The translations under genes were made by a program, and so were the position numbers. From Chara braunii (lineage: Eukaryota > Streptophyta > Charophyceae > Charales > Characeae), in assembly GCA_003427395.1 (NCBI GenBank), contig BFEA01000498.1, positions 757,225 to 797,463 of the forward strand: a stretch of DNA of 40,239 nucleotides, written 5' to 3'. Positions 1 through 9,750 of the stretch are shown here, piece after piece. A model generated the notes under the pieces. The model was not told where the DNA came from and did not search any database. It saw only the letters and a program-made list of their open reading frames with translations. Positions within the stretch are counted from its first letter, which is position 1. Every line of letters starts with the position of its first letter.

Positions 1-290
1 GGGGGGTCGACGGGAGGGCCAGGGGGAGAACAACGGGATCCGAGGTGACGTGGCGAGGGGGAAGCACAGTCGGGATCGGGAAGGGAAGGGTTGAAGTGGG
101 GGGACACAGTCGGGATCAGGGCGGCGGGGTCGGGAGGGAGTACAGTCAGGATCGGGGAGCGGGGGGGCAGGGGAAGGAAAACGGGATCGGGGGTGACGTG
201 GCAGGGGAGAAGTACAGTCGGGATCGGGGGAAAAGTCAGCGGGGTCGGGGGGCAGGGGGAAAAGAACAGGATCGGAGGTGACGTGGACGT
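1..290. repeat. G-rich degenerate minisatellite
   Basis: Purine-rich sequence built from variants of GGGATCGG, GAAGTACAGTCGGGATCGG and GAGGTGACGTGG. A GATC(C/G)GAGGTGACGTGG-type block recurs near 37, 183 and 268. It runs off the left edge of the window. Open frames over it are Gly/Arg-rich artefacts of the repeat. Confidence 0.7.
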
Positions 291-894
291 CTCGGTTTTG
301 ATGTCGAGTCGGGCTTGCATCCCCCACAACAGCGTGCAATCCTAGTAGTTCCGTTGTGGTTTCGGATCACTGCCCCTGAGCATGCAGTCGTAGCTCTTCC
401 TATCTGTTTTCCTTACGAAGACAGGCTCTGTCTCGCTATTCCACAGGATAACTAACTACAAGAGTTGATTATAACAACGAAAAGGGCGTTTGTATGGCAT
501 GGTCACTCACCTGAACTATCGCTCCTTGAAGAGGGCGTGGCCCCGGCAATTGGCCTTCTCCACCGGAGCAGGGCTGTGCTCCGGGGCCCCAAGAGAAAAC
601 CAAAAGCTCTGCCCCACACGTCCTCCTTGTCGCCAGTCGAAATCTTCAGTTGGTTCCAAAGTGTCCTCCATGCACTCTACAGCCACAGTCTTCAGCCGGT
701 TTCAGTCCACTTTCGTTTCCTTCACGTAGATTCATTGCGCCGTCCCCCGTCAGTCGCGGCTCCTTGACCAGCCTTGCACAGTCCGATCCACGTCGGAGAT
801 CAGGTTGGTCACCGCCAAAAAGAGCATCCGGCACTACCGCGCCAAGAGCAACATCCCATCCTTCGCCTTTGTCAGCTCCATCCTTCTCCACCCA

Positions 895-1000
895 GTCCTC
901 CGGCTATGGCTGACGCTGCCATCGCAGCCACCACCCGCCGCCACGCTCCCCCGGATATGGCTGACGCTGTTGTCGCAACCACCGCCACCGCTACGTTCTC
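895..1000. repeat. Two-copy direct repeat (about 52 bp)
   Basis: Two adjacent copies of a block beginning GG(C/A)TATGGCTGACGCTG, starting near 901 and 953, followed by related GCAACCACC runs. In one frame this would read as repeated MADA-type peptides, but no recognised domain lies around it. The rest of 291-1400 shows no gene that I recognise. Confidence 0.5.
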
Positions 1001-1271
1001 GTGCTCCGCCGGCGGTTGCCTCGCGCCTCAAACGACGCAGGCCTGCTGCGCTGTCGGCGCTGGCACGACGCAAATTTCCGCACAATATCTAATTAGACAA
1101 AATCGACAGGTTGTCGCCTCTCTCAAATTGTCGCATGAAGTCTCCACAAAATACCTCGCCGCCCCAAACTTACTCTCACTGCAACCTGGCAGGTCAGATG
1201 CCGACCCTGCACAACCCCGCCAGGTGGGGGCAGCTTCCCAAGACTACGCTGCCCCACTTTCCAGTGTCAAA

Positions 1272-1322
1272 CCAACCCTAACCCTAAGTGATGCCCTCAA
1301 CCACTCAGGTTAGGATTAGGGT
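1272..1322. repeat. Telomere-like motif pair, inverted
   Basis: AACCCTAACCCTAA is followed about 22 bases later by GGTTAGGATTAGGGT, an imperfect inverted pair of two-unit TTAGGG-like motifs. Two units each are too few to call an interstitial telomere. Confidence 0.3.
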
Positions 1323-1404
1323 AGCCAAGTCAACTCTCACCAGCCCTTGTTGTCTGTCCTCCATCCGTTTTTTTTCGAAGTATTTTTTTGTGCGCCCAAC
1401 TGAC

Positions 1405-1755
1405 CACGCTTAAGTAGTGCCAAACAGTCGGTGGTTCCTCGTTTGGAGTGCCAACTGCACTCTTAGGGGGGCCGCTCGGTTTGGGATGTCTGTGTTGCCT
1501 GTCCGTGATGACTGATGGTCGTCGGAGTGTCCTCCTGGCTCAACGGGTGGTAGGAACCAACAGTCTGCGGGGTTCTATCGTGATGTGAGTAGGTTATGTG
1601 CTGCTTTGCTCCGTGTTGGATGTGTGGGCGTCCTCGTTTGCGCTCCGCCGTTGCCCTGCTACCTGTCTCGCTTGCTTCGCGTATTATTCTTTGCGGGTTG
1701 ATGCGTTCGCTGTGTGGTGTGGCCGTGATCGAGTCGGGATTGGGATTCTCATTCT
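1405..1755 (+). repeat. Dispersed repeat R1, partial copy a
   Basis: About 350 bases that align with 6630-6920. Shared blocks include GTTTGGAGTGCC, CTCTTAGGGG(G/A)GCCGCT, GGAACCAAC, TGATGTGAGTAGGT and GTGTTGGATGTGT. No reading frame is conserved between the copies, so it is treated as a non-coding interspersed element. The copy ends in pyrimidine-rich sequence. Confidence 0.7.
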
Positions 1756-1759
1756 GCCT

Positions 1760-2215
1760 GTGTCGGTTGCCTCCCTCCCCGCCCCTCCTTGCCTCTCTCC
1801 TCTCCGTTGTTCTTCTCTGCTCTCTTCACCCACTTAGTCTACCTTCTTTCTTCTCCCTCTCTCCCTCTCTCCCTCTCTCCCTCCCCTTCTCTCCCTCTCT
1901 CTCTCCCTCCGCTCTCCTTTCTTGTCTGTGCTTTCCACTTACGTACGACCTTCCTCCTCCTCCCCTGCCGCCTTCCCCCCTCCCGCTCTCACTCCTCCTT
2001 TCTTTTTCTTCGTCTTACGTGCGGGGGCTTGAATGTAATGTCTCTTCTAATTTCGGAAGATTTAGCGGACAATTTCTTCCTCTACAGTTCAACTGTAACC
2101 GCTTTCCGTCGGCGCTCTCCGTTCGTCTCATTTCCTTCTCCTCTTCCTCTTTTTTTTTTTTTTTTTCTCTTTTTTCTTTTTCTAGAAATTTCTCCTCTGC
2201 TCCCTCAATGATTTT
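1760..2215. repeat. Pyrimidine-rich low-complexity tract
   Basis: Dense CT, CCT and T runs with almost no purines. The plus-strand open frame through it (Ser/Leu/Pro) is compositional and not gene evidence. Nothing recognised lies between here and the AT-rich block at about 2450. Confidence 0.7.
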
Positions 2216-2446
2216 TCATCTGTCCTTTTTGCGCTCTTGCTACGTAGGGCGAAGAGATGTGATGTAGGCCTCCCTTTCCTGTATCATTCCGTCTCTCGTG
2301 GGCCAACGTGGTGCCTTTGGCCTGCCACACAGGTTGCACGTGTTCCCTCGTCGTCCTGCATGGTTCCATGTGGTTGCTGTCTGATTGCCACGTGCATATT
2401 GCCTGCACGGCGTCCACGCCCCCTCCTCCGCTTCTCTTCCCCATGT

Positions 2447-2560
2447 TTTTATTATATATTTGACGATATATATAATATATTCTATTATATCATATTATAT
2501 ATCGTCAGCACAACTGTCCGGTAAACCTTAGGCATGGGGTTGTTCTGCGGCAGAAGAACC
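2447..2560 (-). repeat. (TA)-rich tract with fragment of the TA-flanked hammerhead repeat
   Basis: A TA-rich block is followed by CTGTCCGGTAAACC and TAGGCA, the same arm seen at 18670-18695 (CTGCCCGGTAAACCGTAGGC). A second piece, TAGGCAGAGAGGGAG, next to TA-rich sequence occurs at 2911-2990. Both look like broken copies of the element described at 18655-18830. Confidence 0.55.
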
Positions 2561-3202
2561 CAGATTCGCTGCGCCAGGGAAACTTATGTGTAGGTTTGCG
2601 AGGTTTTGACCGACGTGTGGAATTTTTTTTTTGGATTGTTTGGCTTTGGACCTTTGGTGGCCTGAAGCAGGTAGTGTTTTTCCGGGGCGGGTAGCATCAG
2701 GACAGCGGTCTGGTTTTGGCCCTTTCTGTCTCTGGATTTGTTTCACCCTGCCGCCTACTCCTCAGCTGGGTAAAGGTGCCAGTTAAAAAAATTATTCCTT
2801 TTCCTGGGTTGTTTGTCAAGGATTCCTGGGCTCTTCCTTTGGTTTGCGTAATCAAATGAGCTGAGTCTTTTGTAAAAAAAGAAAAAAAAAAAAAAAAGAA
2901 AAAAAAAACATAGGCAGAGAGGGAGTATATTATATTATTTATATGTTATATATTAAATATATCATCAAATATATAGTATATTACATATATTCCATTTTAT
3001 TGTATTCTTCCTTACGCTATATGGCCTTTTGACGTTCGTTTGTTCCTCCTCTACCTCCTCTATTTCCCGCTCTGCCCCTCTTAGCGTCGTGTGTCACTCT
3101 TGCCATAATGCAGTGGAATATACATTGTCCGATTCACTTAGTATGTCCTGAGCAGTGCAGCCAGGCCCATATCAGCTATCAGCCCCGCGTTGCGATGAAG
3201 TC

Positions 3203-3230
3203 GTCATCATTTTTTTTTTTTTTTCTTTTT

Positions 3231-3282
<52 letters not shown>

Positions 3283-3312
3283 CGTGAGAGAGAGAGAGAG
3301 AGAGAGAGAGAG
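3203..3312. repeat. T run, (TA)n and (GA)n compound microsatellite
   Basis: Poly-T at about 3210-3225, an uninterrupted (TA)n from about 3233 to 3279, then (GA)n from about 3285 to 3312. Confidence 0.95.
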
Positions 3313-3390
3313 TCCACGTTCATCCATTTTGAACGACTTGCCGCTGTCGTGCGTCGACGCTTCGATTTCGCGGGGAACGCTCACTGCCGA

Positions 3391-3414
3391 TCTCTCTCTT
3401 CCTCTTTCTCTCTT

Positions 3415-3459
<45 letters not shown>
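3391..3459. repeat. (CT)n and (TGTC)n microsatellite
   Basis: CT-rich run with an internal TGTC tetranucleotide tract at about 3415-3432 followed by (TC)n. Confidence 0.9.
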
Positions 3460-3462
<3 letters not shown>

Positions 3463-3552
3463 GTGTACACTTGCAAAACATCCGTGGGTCGGTGGGGTCA
3501 TCTCTCTCTCACATTTGTAGCTTCGGCGCTCCCCCACTGCGCACAATTCCCC

Positions 3553-3890
3553 CACATGCACAGGCTATGAAACACCCGCGGACGCATCCGCGGGCCCGAT
3601 CTCGGATGGTGGTCGCATATGTGTTCGGCCTGGTCCGCGCCGTGGACCGGATTTTATAAAATTTTTCCTGAATTAAATAATAGGCGAAATATATATATAT
3701 ATATGAAACTCTGACGAAACAGTTTGTCACAGCCCCTCCTTTGTTGTCCTCTTCTCTCTTTCTGCCTACGGTTTACCGGGCAGTTTCATTTGTGACGATA
3801 TATATGAGGTTGTAGGAAATTTTAATCCCTACAATCCCTTTTTTTTTTTTTTGAAACAGATAATTTTTGAAAATTATAAAGAATAAAACA
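3553..3890 (-). repeat. Dispersed GC-palindromic repeat (R3), interrupted copy
   Basis: Read on the minus strand this matches 14105-14345 read on the plus strand. Shared blocks include CGTCCGCGGGTGTTTCATAG, CCTATTATTTAATTCAGG and TCCCTACAACC. The match stops at a (TA)n at about 3690 and resumes at about 3800. The 95 bases between are a fragment of the hammerhead-bearing repeat, inserted into the (TA)n of R3. Confidence 0.75.
3705..3799 (+). mobile_element. TA-flanked repeat with 3' half of a hammerhead motif
   Basis: Begins GAAACTCTGAC then GAAACAGTTTGTCACAG, the stem II 3' arm, GAAA box and following bases of the hammerhead copy at 18.7 kb. It continues through GCCTACGGTTTACCGGGCAG to a second TA tract. 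The CUGAUGA box is absent (replaced by TA repeat), so this copy cannot form the ribozyme. Confidence 0.65.
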
Positions 3891-4069
3891 CAAAAAAGGT
3901 GTGGAAAAGATATTGAATTTTTATTTTGTTTTTATTTTTGGTTGGCAGTTCTTTGTATTCTTCGTGTTTTTTTTTTTTTTTTTTTTTTCCCTAAGGAAAC
4001 AATCCACAAGCAGTTATCGGGTAGCTGAAAATTTAAAAATGGAAATTTTGAAGTGAGACTTTTGGGCAA

Positions 4070-4432
4070 TCTGAAAATCCTGAATGGTCCTGAAGTGGTG
4101 AAAGGTCCGAAGACTCTGAAAACTACCAGCTTAGGCAGGTTGCATCCTGAAGTGGTGAAGGGTATCCTGAAGTGGTCAAGTGAGAGTTTTGGGCGGTCTG
4201 GAAATCCTGAATGCTCCTGAAGTGGTGAAAGGTCCAAAGACCATGAAAACCACCCTTCACCACTTGAGGATGCAGCCTGCCTAAACATGTGGTTCTCAGG
4301 GTCTTCAGAGCTTTCACCACTTCAAGACCTTTCAGGATTTTCAGACGTGAATGGTCTTGAAGTGGTGAAAGGTCCGATGACCCTGAAAACCACTTGTCTA
4401 GGCAGGCTGCATCCTGAAGTGGTGAAGGGTGT
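4070..4432. repeat. Cluster of about 90 bp units in direct and inverted order
   Basis: A unit running from CTGAAAATCCTGAATGGTC through CTGAAGTGGTGAAAGGTCC and AGGCAGG(T/C)TGCATCCTGAA occurs at about 4070-4165 (+), truncated at about 4190-4254 (+), at about 4255-4347 (-) and at about 4348-4432 (+). Opposed units can form a long hairpin. No coding sense is evident. Confidence 0.8.
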
Positions 4433-4475
4433 TCGAAAGTGGTGATGAAAAATACGACTGTTGTTCACCTTCTCT

Positions 4476-4530
4476 CGTGTGTGTGTGTGTGTGTGTTTGT
4501 GTGTGTGTTTGAATGTGTGTGTGTGTGTGT
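4476..4530. repeat. (GT)n microsatellite
   Basis: GT repeat interrupted by TTTGT and TTTGAAT. Confidence 0.95.
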
Positions 4531-4535
4531 AATAT

Positions 4536-5450
4536 TTGTTACTAAACCCCCATGTCGGTCCACGCGGCAAGTGCACGAAAAAGGCACGTCAAGAAACATA
4601 CCAGAAAAATAAATCGTTCACTTCATATGGTACGACCAAAACAAGCAAACAAGCAAACAAGGAGAAGCTAAATGCCCTGCTGTTGAAGCCAACCAGTCAA
4701 GAACATGGCGAGGGGGCAAAGAGCAATAACAAGAGGTAATGCACACTGATGAAAAGTACGAGGCACATAGATGACAGGCAACAACAACAAAACACATAGG
4801 CTGGAGGGCTCGGGGGAGGCGGGCGGGCACAAAAACACAATAAGACGTAGCAAAGACAGTGAGCTGAGAAACAAGAAGTACCGACGGAAACAAACAAACT
4901 GAAAAAAATATAAGTCCCAAAGAGACAAAGGACCGAAAAAAAGAAAACTGGTGATAACAAGATTGTTTCGTCGGAATTGCACCGACTCATCAGGAGGCTG
5001 AACCCTCGATAATCTGCGGAATCCCCGTATTTGATGGTTTGGGTTATGAACCCTTTGACCCTTGTTGAAGGCAGACTGTCCCCAAGAGGAACATAGCAGC
5101 GGAGCAGCAACCCTGTGAAGCACCAGGCAACACAGTAGAGGCAACACGGCTGCAAAACGCCAAAAACGACTGCAAGGAACGACATGGCACGCAGCGCAGC
5201 AGCCGTGTAGTAAAGCACAAGGCAACACAAGCAAGGCAACAGCACTGCAAGGGCCGACAAGGCGAGTGACCCAGCAGCTGGGCAACCATGGAGCGGAGCA
5301 CAAGGCACAAACACCAAGGCAACCAACCTACAGGGGACACAAGCGACAAGCACAGAAGGCACGTCCAACGGCTGAGCAGCATGGCAGCAAGCACAGCAAG
5401 CATCGACGTATCCCGACTCGATCAGCCTCGGATCAGGCACATCTCGACTA
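4536..5450 (-). repeat. Dispersed repeat R1, copy b (reverse orientation)
   Basis: Read on the minus strand this aligns with most of 6800-7700. Shared blocks include GACAGTCTGCCTTCAACA, TTCAGCCTCCT, TGCAAGGAACGACA (complement) and GCCCTCCAG(C/T)CTATGTG. Repetitive GCAAC/AGCA composition gives long artefactual frames on the minus strand that are not conserved. It carries the hammerhead-like motif at 4958-5019. The R1 boundaries are approximate. Confidence 0.75.
4958..5019 (-). ncRNA. Hammerhead ribozyme-like motif, best-conserved core
   Basis: On the minus strand: helix III strand GCAGATTATC, predicted cleavage after that C (between 5008 and 5007), helix I GAGG...CCTC with loop GTTCAG, box CTGATGA, stem II GTCGG...CCGAC with loop TGCAATT, then GAAA and helix III strand ACAATCTTG. 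The core boxes are canonical for type III hammerheads. Helix III has one mismatch beside the cleavage site (A opposite C; sister copies have G). The cleavage triplet is AUC, which fits the NUH rule. Self-cleavage is inferred from the motif. Confidence 0.75.
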
Positions 5451-5454
5451 ACCG

Positions 5455-5504
5455 ATCTCTCTCTCTCACACACACACAAACACACACACACACACACACA
5501 CACA
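5455..5504. repeat. (CT)n(CA)n compound microsatellite
   Basis: A CT run passes directly into a CA run. The same compound order recurs at 5946, 6396 and, with a CG segment between, 39264. Confidence 0.95.
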
Positions 5505-5599
5505 TGAAGATGTGCACACGTGCTCCACACACAGCCACCAATTTGCAATCAACTGCTACTCTTCAGGACATGTGTCCATCTCAAAGACGTTCTCATGCA

Positions 5600-5690
5600 T
5601 ATATATATATAAATATTATAAATGAATATTAGAGAGAGGGAGAGAGAGAGCAAGAGAAAGAGAGAGAGATAGTTAGAGAGAGGATGTGGG
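5600..5690. repeat. AT tract and (GA)n microsatellite
   Basis: Short TA tract followed by an imperfect GA run at about 5632-5690. A further (CA)n lies at about 5823-5846. No gene is seen between 5505 and 6620. Confidence 0.85.
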
Positions 5691-5945
5691 GTCCTGAGCA
5701 GGTTATGTATCTTCCGGTAGAACACCGAAATATACACTACCACACGGGCGCGGTCGTGTTTGTGTGTGTGTGCCTCTGTCTCTCTCACTCGCTAAGACGA
5801 GCAAAATTGAATGTATCTTCCAAACACACCCACACACACACACACGTGCAGTAGTGTATATTTTGATGTTCTAGCGGAAGATACATCGATTTTGCTCATA
5901 CCGTGAGGCCAGTTGCGGGGTTGGAGACTTACCTGTTGGCCCTCG

Positions 5946-6013
<68 letters not shown>

Positions 6014-6042
6014 CAACAACAAAAAAAAAAAAAAAAAAAAAG
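5946..6042. repeat. (CT)n(CA)n plus poly-A microsatellite
   Basis: CT run 5946-5971, CA run 5971-6012, short CAA units, then A run to 6041. Confidence 0.95.
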
Positions 6043-6391
6043 AGAAATATGGCAGTGTATATTTCCGTCTTCTACCAGGAGATTCATTCATCTCTCGTCG
6101 AGCTTTTTTGACACCACATCCAATCATACAGCAAGAGAGATTTGGTCCAAATTGGGGAAAAAGAAAAGAAAAGAAAAAATTGGCACCATCAGCGGGTGTT
6201 GCTGTGCGCCACTGCGGGGTCCACTTGTATATATAAAAAAATATAATATGCTGTAACATGCACGTGTGTTTCTCACTGGAACGTTCTGAGGACAAAAAAA
6301 CATGGAAGGTCTAGTGTACCTTGATATGAAGGGAAGAAGGCAGTCACTGTGGTAAAAAAAACAAAAGAAAAGATTGTGGTTGGCTTGATCT

Positions 6392-6395
<4 letters not shown>

Positions 6396-6455
<60 letters not shown>

Positions 6456-6528
6456 ACACACACACACAAAGAAAAAAAGAAAAGAAAAGAAAAAAGAAGA
6501 AGAAGAAGAAGAAGAAGAAGAAAAAAGC
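6396..6528. repeat. (CT)n(CA)n and (GAA)n microsatellites
   Basis: CT run 6396-6431, CA run 6431-6468, A-rich stretch, then GAA triplets at about 6496-6527. Confidence 0.95.
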
Positions 6529-6624
6529 AGTTTTGTGTACGTCTGTCTTTTGTTTGTTGAGTGTTCTTTCTATGGATCGGTTTCTTTTCTATGTACTTTC
6601 TGTGTGTCTGAGTGAGCACCTCTA

Positions 6625-7700
6625 CGAAGAGCTAAACAGTAGGTGGTCCGTTGTTTGGAGTGCCTACAGGACTCTTAGGGGAGCCGCTATGTCCATATGG
6701 TCTATGAGTGAAAACAGCCGCCCGTCGGAGTGACTCCCTGGCCTGGTGGGAACCAACCGTATGTGGGGTTCACCCGTGATGTGAGTAGGTGATGTGCTTC
6801 TTTGCTCTGTGTTGGATGTGTCGACTGCCTCATCTGTGCTCTGCTGCTGCATTGCTGCCATCCCGCTTACTTCGCATGTCGTTCTCGCCAAGCTGTTGTG
6901 TTCGTTGTGCGGTGTGGTTGTGGTGTTGGTGGCTGCTCTGCTGCCTTGCTGCCCATCTGCGTGTCCTGCCTTCCGCATCCTTTGCTTGTGTGCCCTATAG
7001 TTTGGCTGCCTTGCTGGTGTTGCCTTGTGCTCTGTTGCGGTGCTGCTTGTGCCCTCTTGCCCTGTCGTTCCTTGCAGTTGTTTTTTCTTGTTGTGTAGTC
7101 GTGTTGCCTCTGCAGCGTTAGCTGGTGCTTCGCTGAGTTGCTTCCGGCTGCTCTGTTTAGCTTGCAATGGGGACAGTCTGCCTTCAACATGGGTCAAAGG
7201 GCTCAATGACATGAACCAAACCATCGACACGGATTCTGCAAATTTCAAAGGTTCAGCCTCCTTATGAGTTGATGCAACTCTGACAAAACAGTCTCTCATC
7301 ACTGGTGTTTGGTTTTTCACAGTCTTTCTGTTCTTTTGGGAATTCAAGTTCATTTTTTTTCTGTTTGCCTGTTTTTTGTGCTTGTGTCGTCTGCCCTCCT
7401 GCCGCCCCTATGCCCTCCAGACTTCGTTCTTTGCTGCTGTGTGTCGTCCTATGTCTTCTTGTCTCATGCCTTTGTGTGCCCACCTGCCTCTCCACTGCCT
7501 TCCAGCCTTTGCTGCTGCACATCTTCACATGCCGTGTTGCCTCATGCCCTTTCCTTCACTGTCTTCTGTGCTACCTTTTTCTTCATGGCCTTGTGTTTAT
7601 CTGTCTGCCCACCCGCCGCCTCCTCTGCACCCTCCAGTCTATGTGCCTTGCTGCTGCCTGCACCCAATCCCTAGTCGCCTCCCTGCCTTGCCGTTCACCG
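6625..7700 (+). repeat. Dispersed repeat R1, copy c (most complete)
   Basis: Matches copy a over its first 300 bases and the reverse complement of copy b over the rest, so it is the longest R1 copy here. The frame content differs between copies and is Cys/Leu/Ala-rich from TGCT and GCCTT repeats, arguing against a protein. It includes a degraded hammerhead-like motif at 7235-7295. The right end runs up to the 5' side of the LINE without a clear boundary. Confidence 0.7.
7235..7295 (+). ncRNA. Degraded hammerhead-like motif in R1 copy c
   Basis: Aligns with the minus-strand motif at 4958-5019: CTGCAAATTTC, AAAGGTTCAGCCTC, then CTTATGA in place of CTGATGA, a broken stem II (GTTGA / TCTGAC region) and AAAACAGTC. 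Changes in the CUGAUGA box and stem II predict loss of activity. Confidence 0.6.
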
Positions 7701-7739
7701 TCTTTTGCTTTCTGCCTTATCGCCATCGACAGTTGATTT

Positions 7740-9215
7740 CTGAGTTCATTGAACTTAAGTGTGACAGATCAGGGGGCAGGAAACTTTTGATTAGAACCTA
7801 TCCAACAAACAAATTCAATTTGGCGGAAAGGGAGAGGATATACACACAGTATGGTAGCAACTGGGTATTCCACGACGATGCTGCCTACAAATCTACCAAT
7901 GAAAAAATTAAGTGGATTCGCAAGTAGTTGGAGATGATGAAAGGGGCCCGAGGCTGTTCAGGAGTTTTTTTTCTGATACAGCCCATCTCCTCCACGGTCT
8001 ATACGGTCTTGTTAATGTTCGAACAAGCAAAGCACCGCATGGGAAAATAAAAGAGACTGAGATGTGGCAGATCGGAGGTGCGCATCTATCCCTGGCTGCC
8101 TAAAAACTGGGGCCAGAGGAAAGACGGGAGCAGATGATGCGTGATTACTACTGCCAGTGGGTCGAACAAGACATATGCCCGTGGAGATACAAACTACTTT
8201 CATCCAGGGTCCGGCCAGCGGTATAACATTGAAGATTTCATTGAGCCACTCTCGTCATATGTGGCGAAAAGAGACTATCACGTCATGCTGGCCATCGATC
8301 TGCCACCAGCTCAGCACTTCACCATTGACGACATTATCCCACTCAGAGTGGGGGGGAGGATATACCAGGTGCATACGGCCCACAAATTGCGACCTTTGTT
8401 CTTCAGATGCCGGGCGTATGGTCACCTGGGTACGGAGACCACTTGCCCCCACCACCCTCTTAAACGCGAGAGGGTCACAGGCAGATTACAACAAGACCCA
8501 CTCTCCTCTATCAGGTGGACGACAGTGGACCCCAGCCATGAAGGTTGGGTGTACGTGGAAGAGAACGATGGGAAAGGCCAAGTGTCTGAGAGGGTGGGAA
8601 TGGGAACGAGGGGGAGACACCCGGCCCCCTAACACATGGTATCCTCCACAGGTGCCGGCAGACAAAAGCCTCCCTACCTCCCCCCCCCCAGCAACCGCAG
8701 CAGAAGGGAAAGGAAACAGGTGGCGCACACATATTTGGGTCAGATGAGGGATGTTACTTAGCCTCAGCTGCTAGCATAAGAAAGGTGGAGACAAAGAACC
8801 CCGGAAAAAGGGGAGGAAAAAACAGAAAGGGCTATGAAATCCATGCGGGGAGGGGGTTTGGCCAACAAACTATTAAAATGGGTGACAGAGGGAGAAGGGA
8901 TAAAGAAGGACGAAAGGGGAAAAAATGAGGACAGCTTGGGGACGACAGTGGGAACAGGCCAGCAGGACATCTTCATAGATGCGTTCGGTCCAACCCCCAT
9001 GGAGGTGGAAATGATTCCAGGGGCCTCCTCTGGCCCTCCCCCCCATCCTCGGTGGACGAGGTGATGCATGGCAGAGGAGACAAGGGAGGGCCAGGCGGAC
9101 ACACGGGGCATGCCGGGGATGGCGTAGTCAAGGCTAAAGAGCGTGTCGGAATGGATAATACACAACCTGCACATCGAGTTCTCAAACCTCTCCGAGGAAT
9201 TTTGGAATAACACGT
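7740..9215 (+). pseudogene. LINE ORF1-like (CCHC nucleic-acid-binding) remnant
   Basis: Translated fragments in shifting plus-strand frames look like plant-type LINE ORF1. An N-terminal piece (about 7740-7927) contains NKFNLAERERIYTQYGSNW. A second piece (8141-8632) contains LPPAQHFTIDDIIPLRVGG and then a zinc-knuckle-like segment FFRCRAYGHLGTETTCP. The usual CX2CX4HX4C is damaged: the first Cys is Phe and the His-Cys spacing is too long. Stops and frameshifts (for example at 7926) separate the pieces. In intact elements ORF1 binds element RNA. A Gly/Lys-rich tail continues to about 9200. The source element, not a host gene, is the best explanation because EN and RT pieces follow in order. 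Confidence 0.7.
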
Positions 9216-9239
9216 GTAGTGGTCACGGTCTCATCCCAC

Positions 9240-9750
9240 TCCTAGAGGCTAGCGGGAGTCTCAAGATAATCCTCCACGATGGGCTCCCACTGGGGGTTTG
9301 CTAGGAAGAGGTCTGTCACAGGATGTTGAGCATTATGCTTACAAGATTTCAGCCCCCTGCTCCGATGTAAAGTGGAGATTCGGAAGGGGCGGAGGAGGCA
9401 CAGGGCAGGGGTCCTAGGGAAAAGGAGCAAAAGGAGGATGGGGATGGTGTAGCGAATGGAGAGGGAGGAACAGGAAGTAGCAGGATGGAGACATAAACCG
9501 GAGGAAAATAAGAAACAAGGAAGCAAGGCTCGGAAGAGGAAAGAGAGGAAAGTGCCCTGCAATAGCAGAGCAGTTCAGGGCAGGACAGTGGGGAAGGGTT
9601 GCAGCGGGGGGGGGGAAGGAGGGCAGGGGTTGTAGGGGGACGAAGAAGTCAAGGGAAAGGAGGGACCGCAGAATCGACAGACGGGAACTGGAATGGAAAT
9701 GGTAGAGATCAAGGTGATGGAGACCACAGTGTCACCCCAGGGTAAGGGAA
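9240..9750 (+). pseudogene. Hydrophilic linker of the LINE, no recognised domain
   Basis: Purine-rich sequence whose plus-strand translation is Glu/Gly/Arg-rich and broken by stops. Its position between two LINE reading-frame pieces suggests decayed ORF1 tail or inter-domain sequence. The minus-strand open frame here is a shadow. Confidence 0.4.

Noticed and set aside
1272-1322. Interstitial telomere
   Set aside because: Only two repeat units on each side, within otherwise unrelated sequence.
1596-2267. 223-codon open frame in pyrimidine-rich sequence
   Set aside because: Leu/Ser/Pro composition follows from CT repeats. The homologous part of R1 copy c does not keep the frame.
4668-5548. 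Long Cys/Leu-rich minus-strand frames
   Set aside because: They lie in repeat R1. Other copies have stops and shifts at different places, so the frame is not conserved.
5792-6619. His/Thr, Ser/Leu and Glu/Arg-rich frames
   Set aside because: Direct translation of (CA)n, (CT)n, (GAA)n and poly-A.
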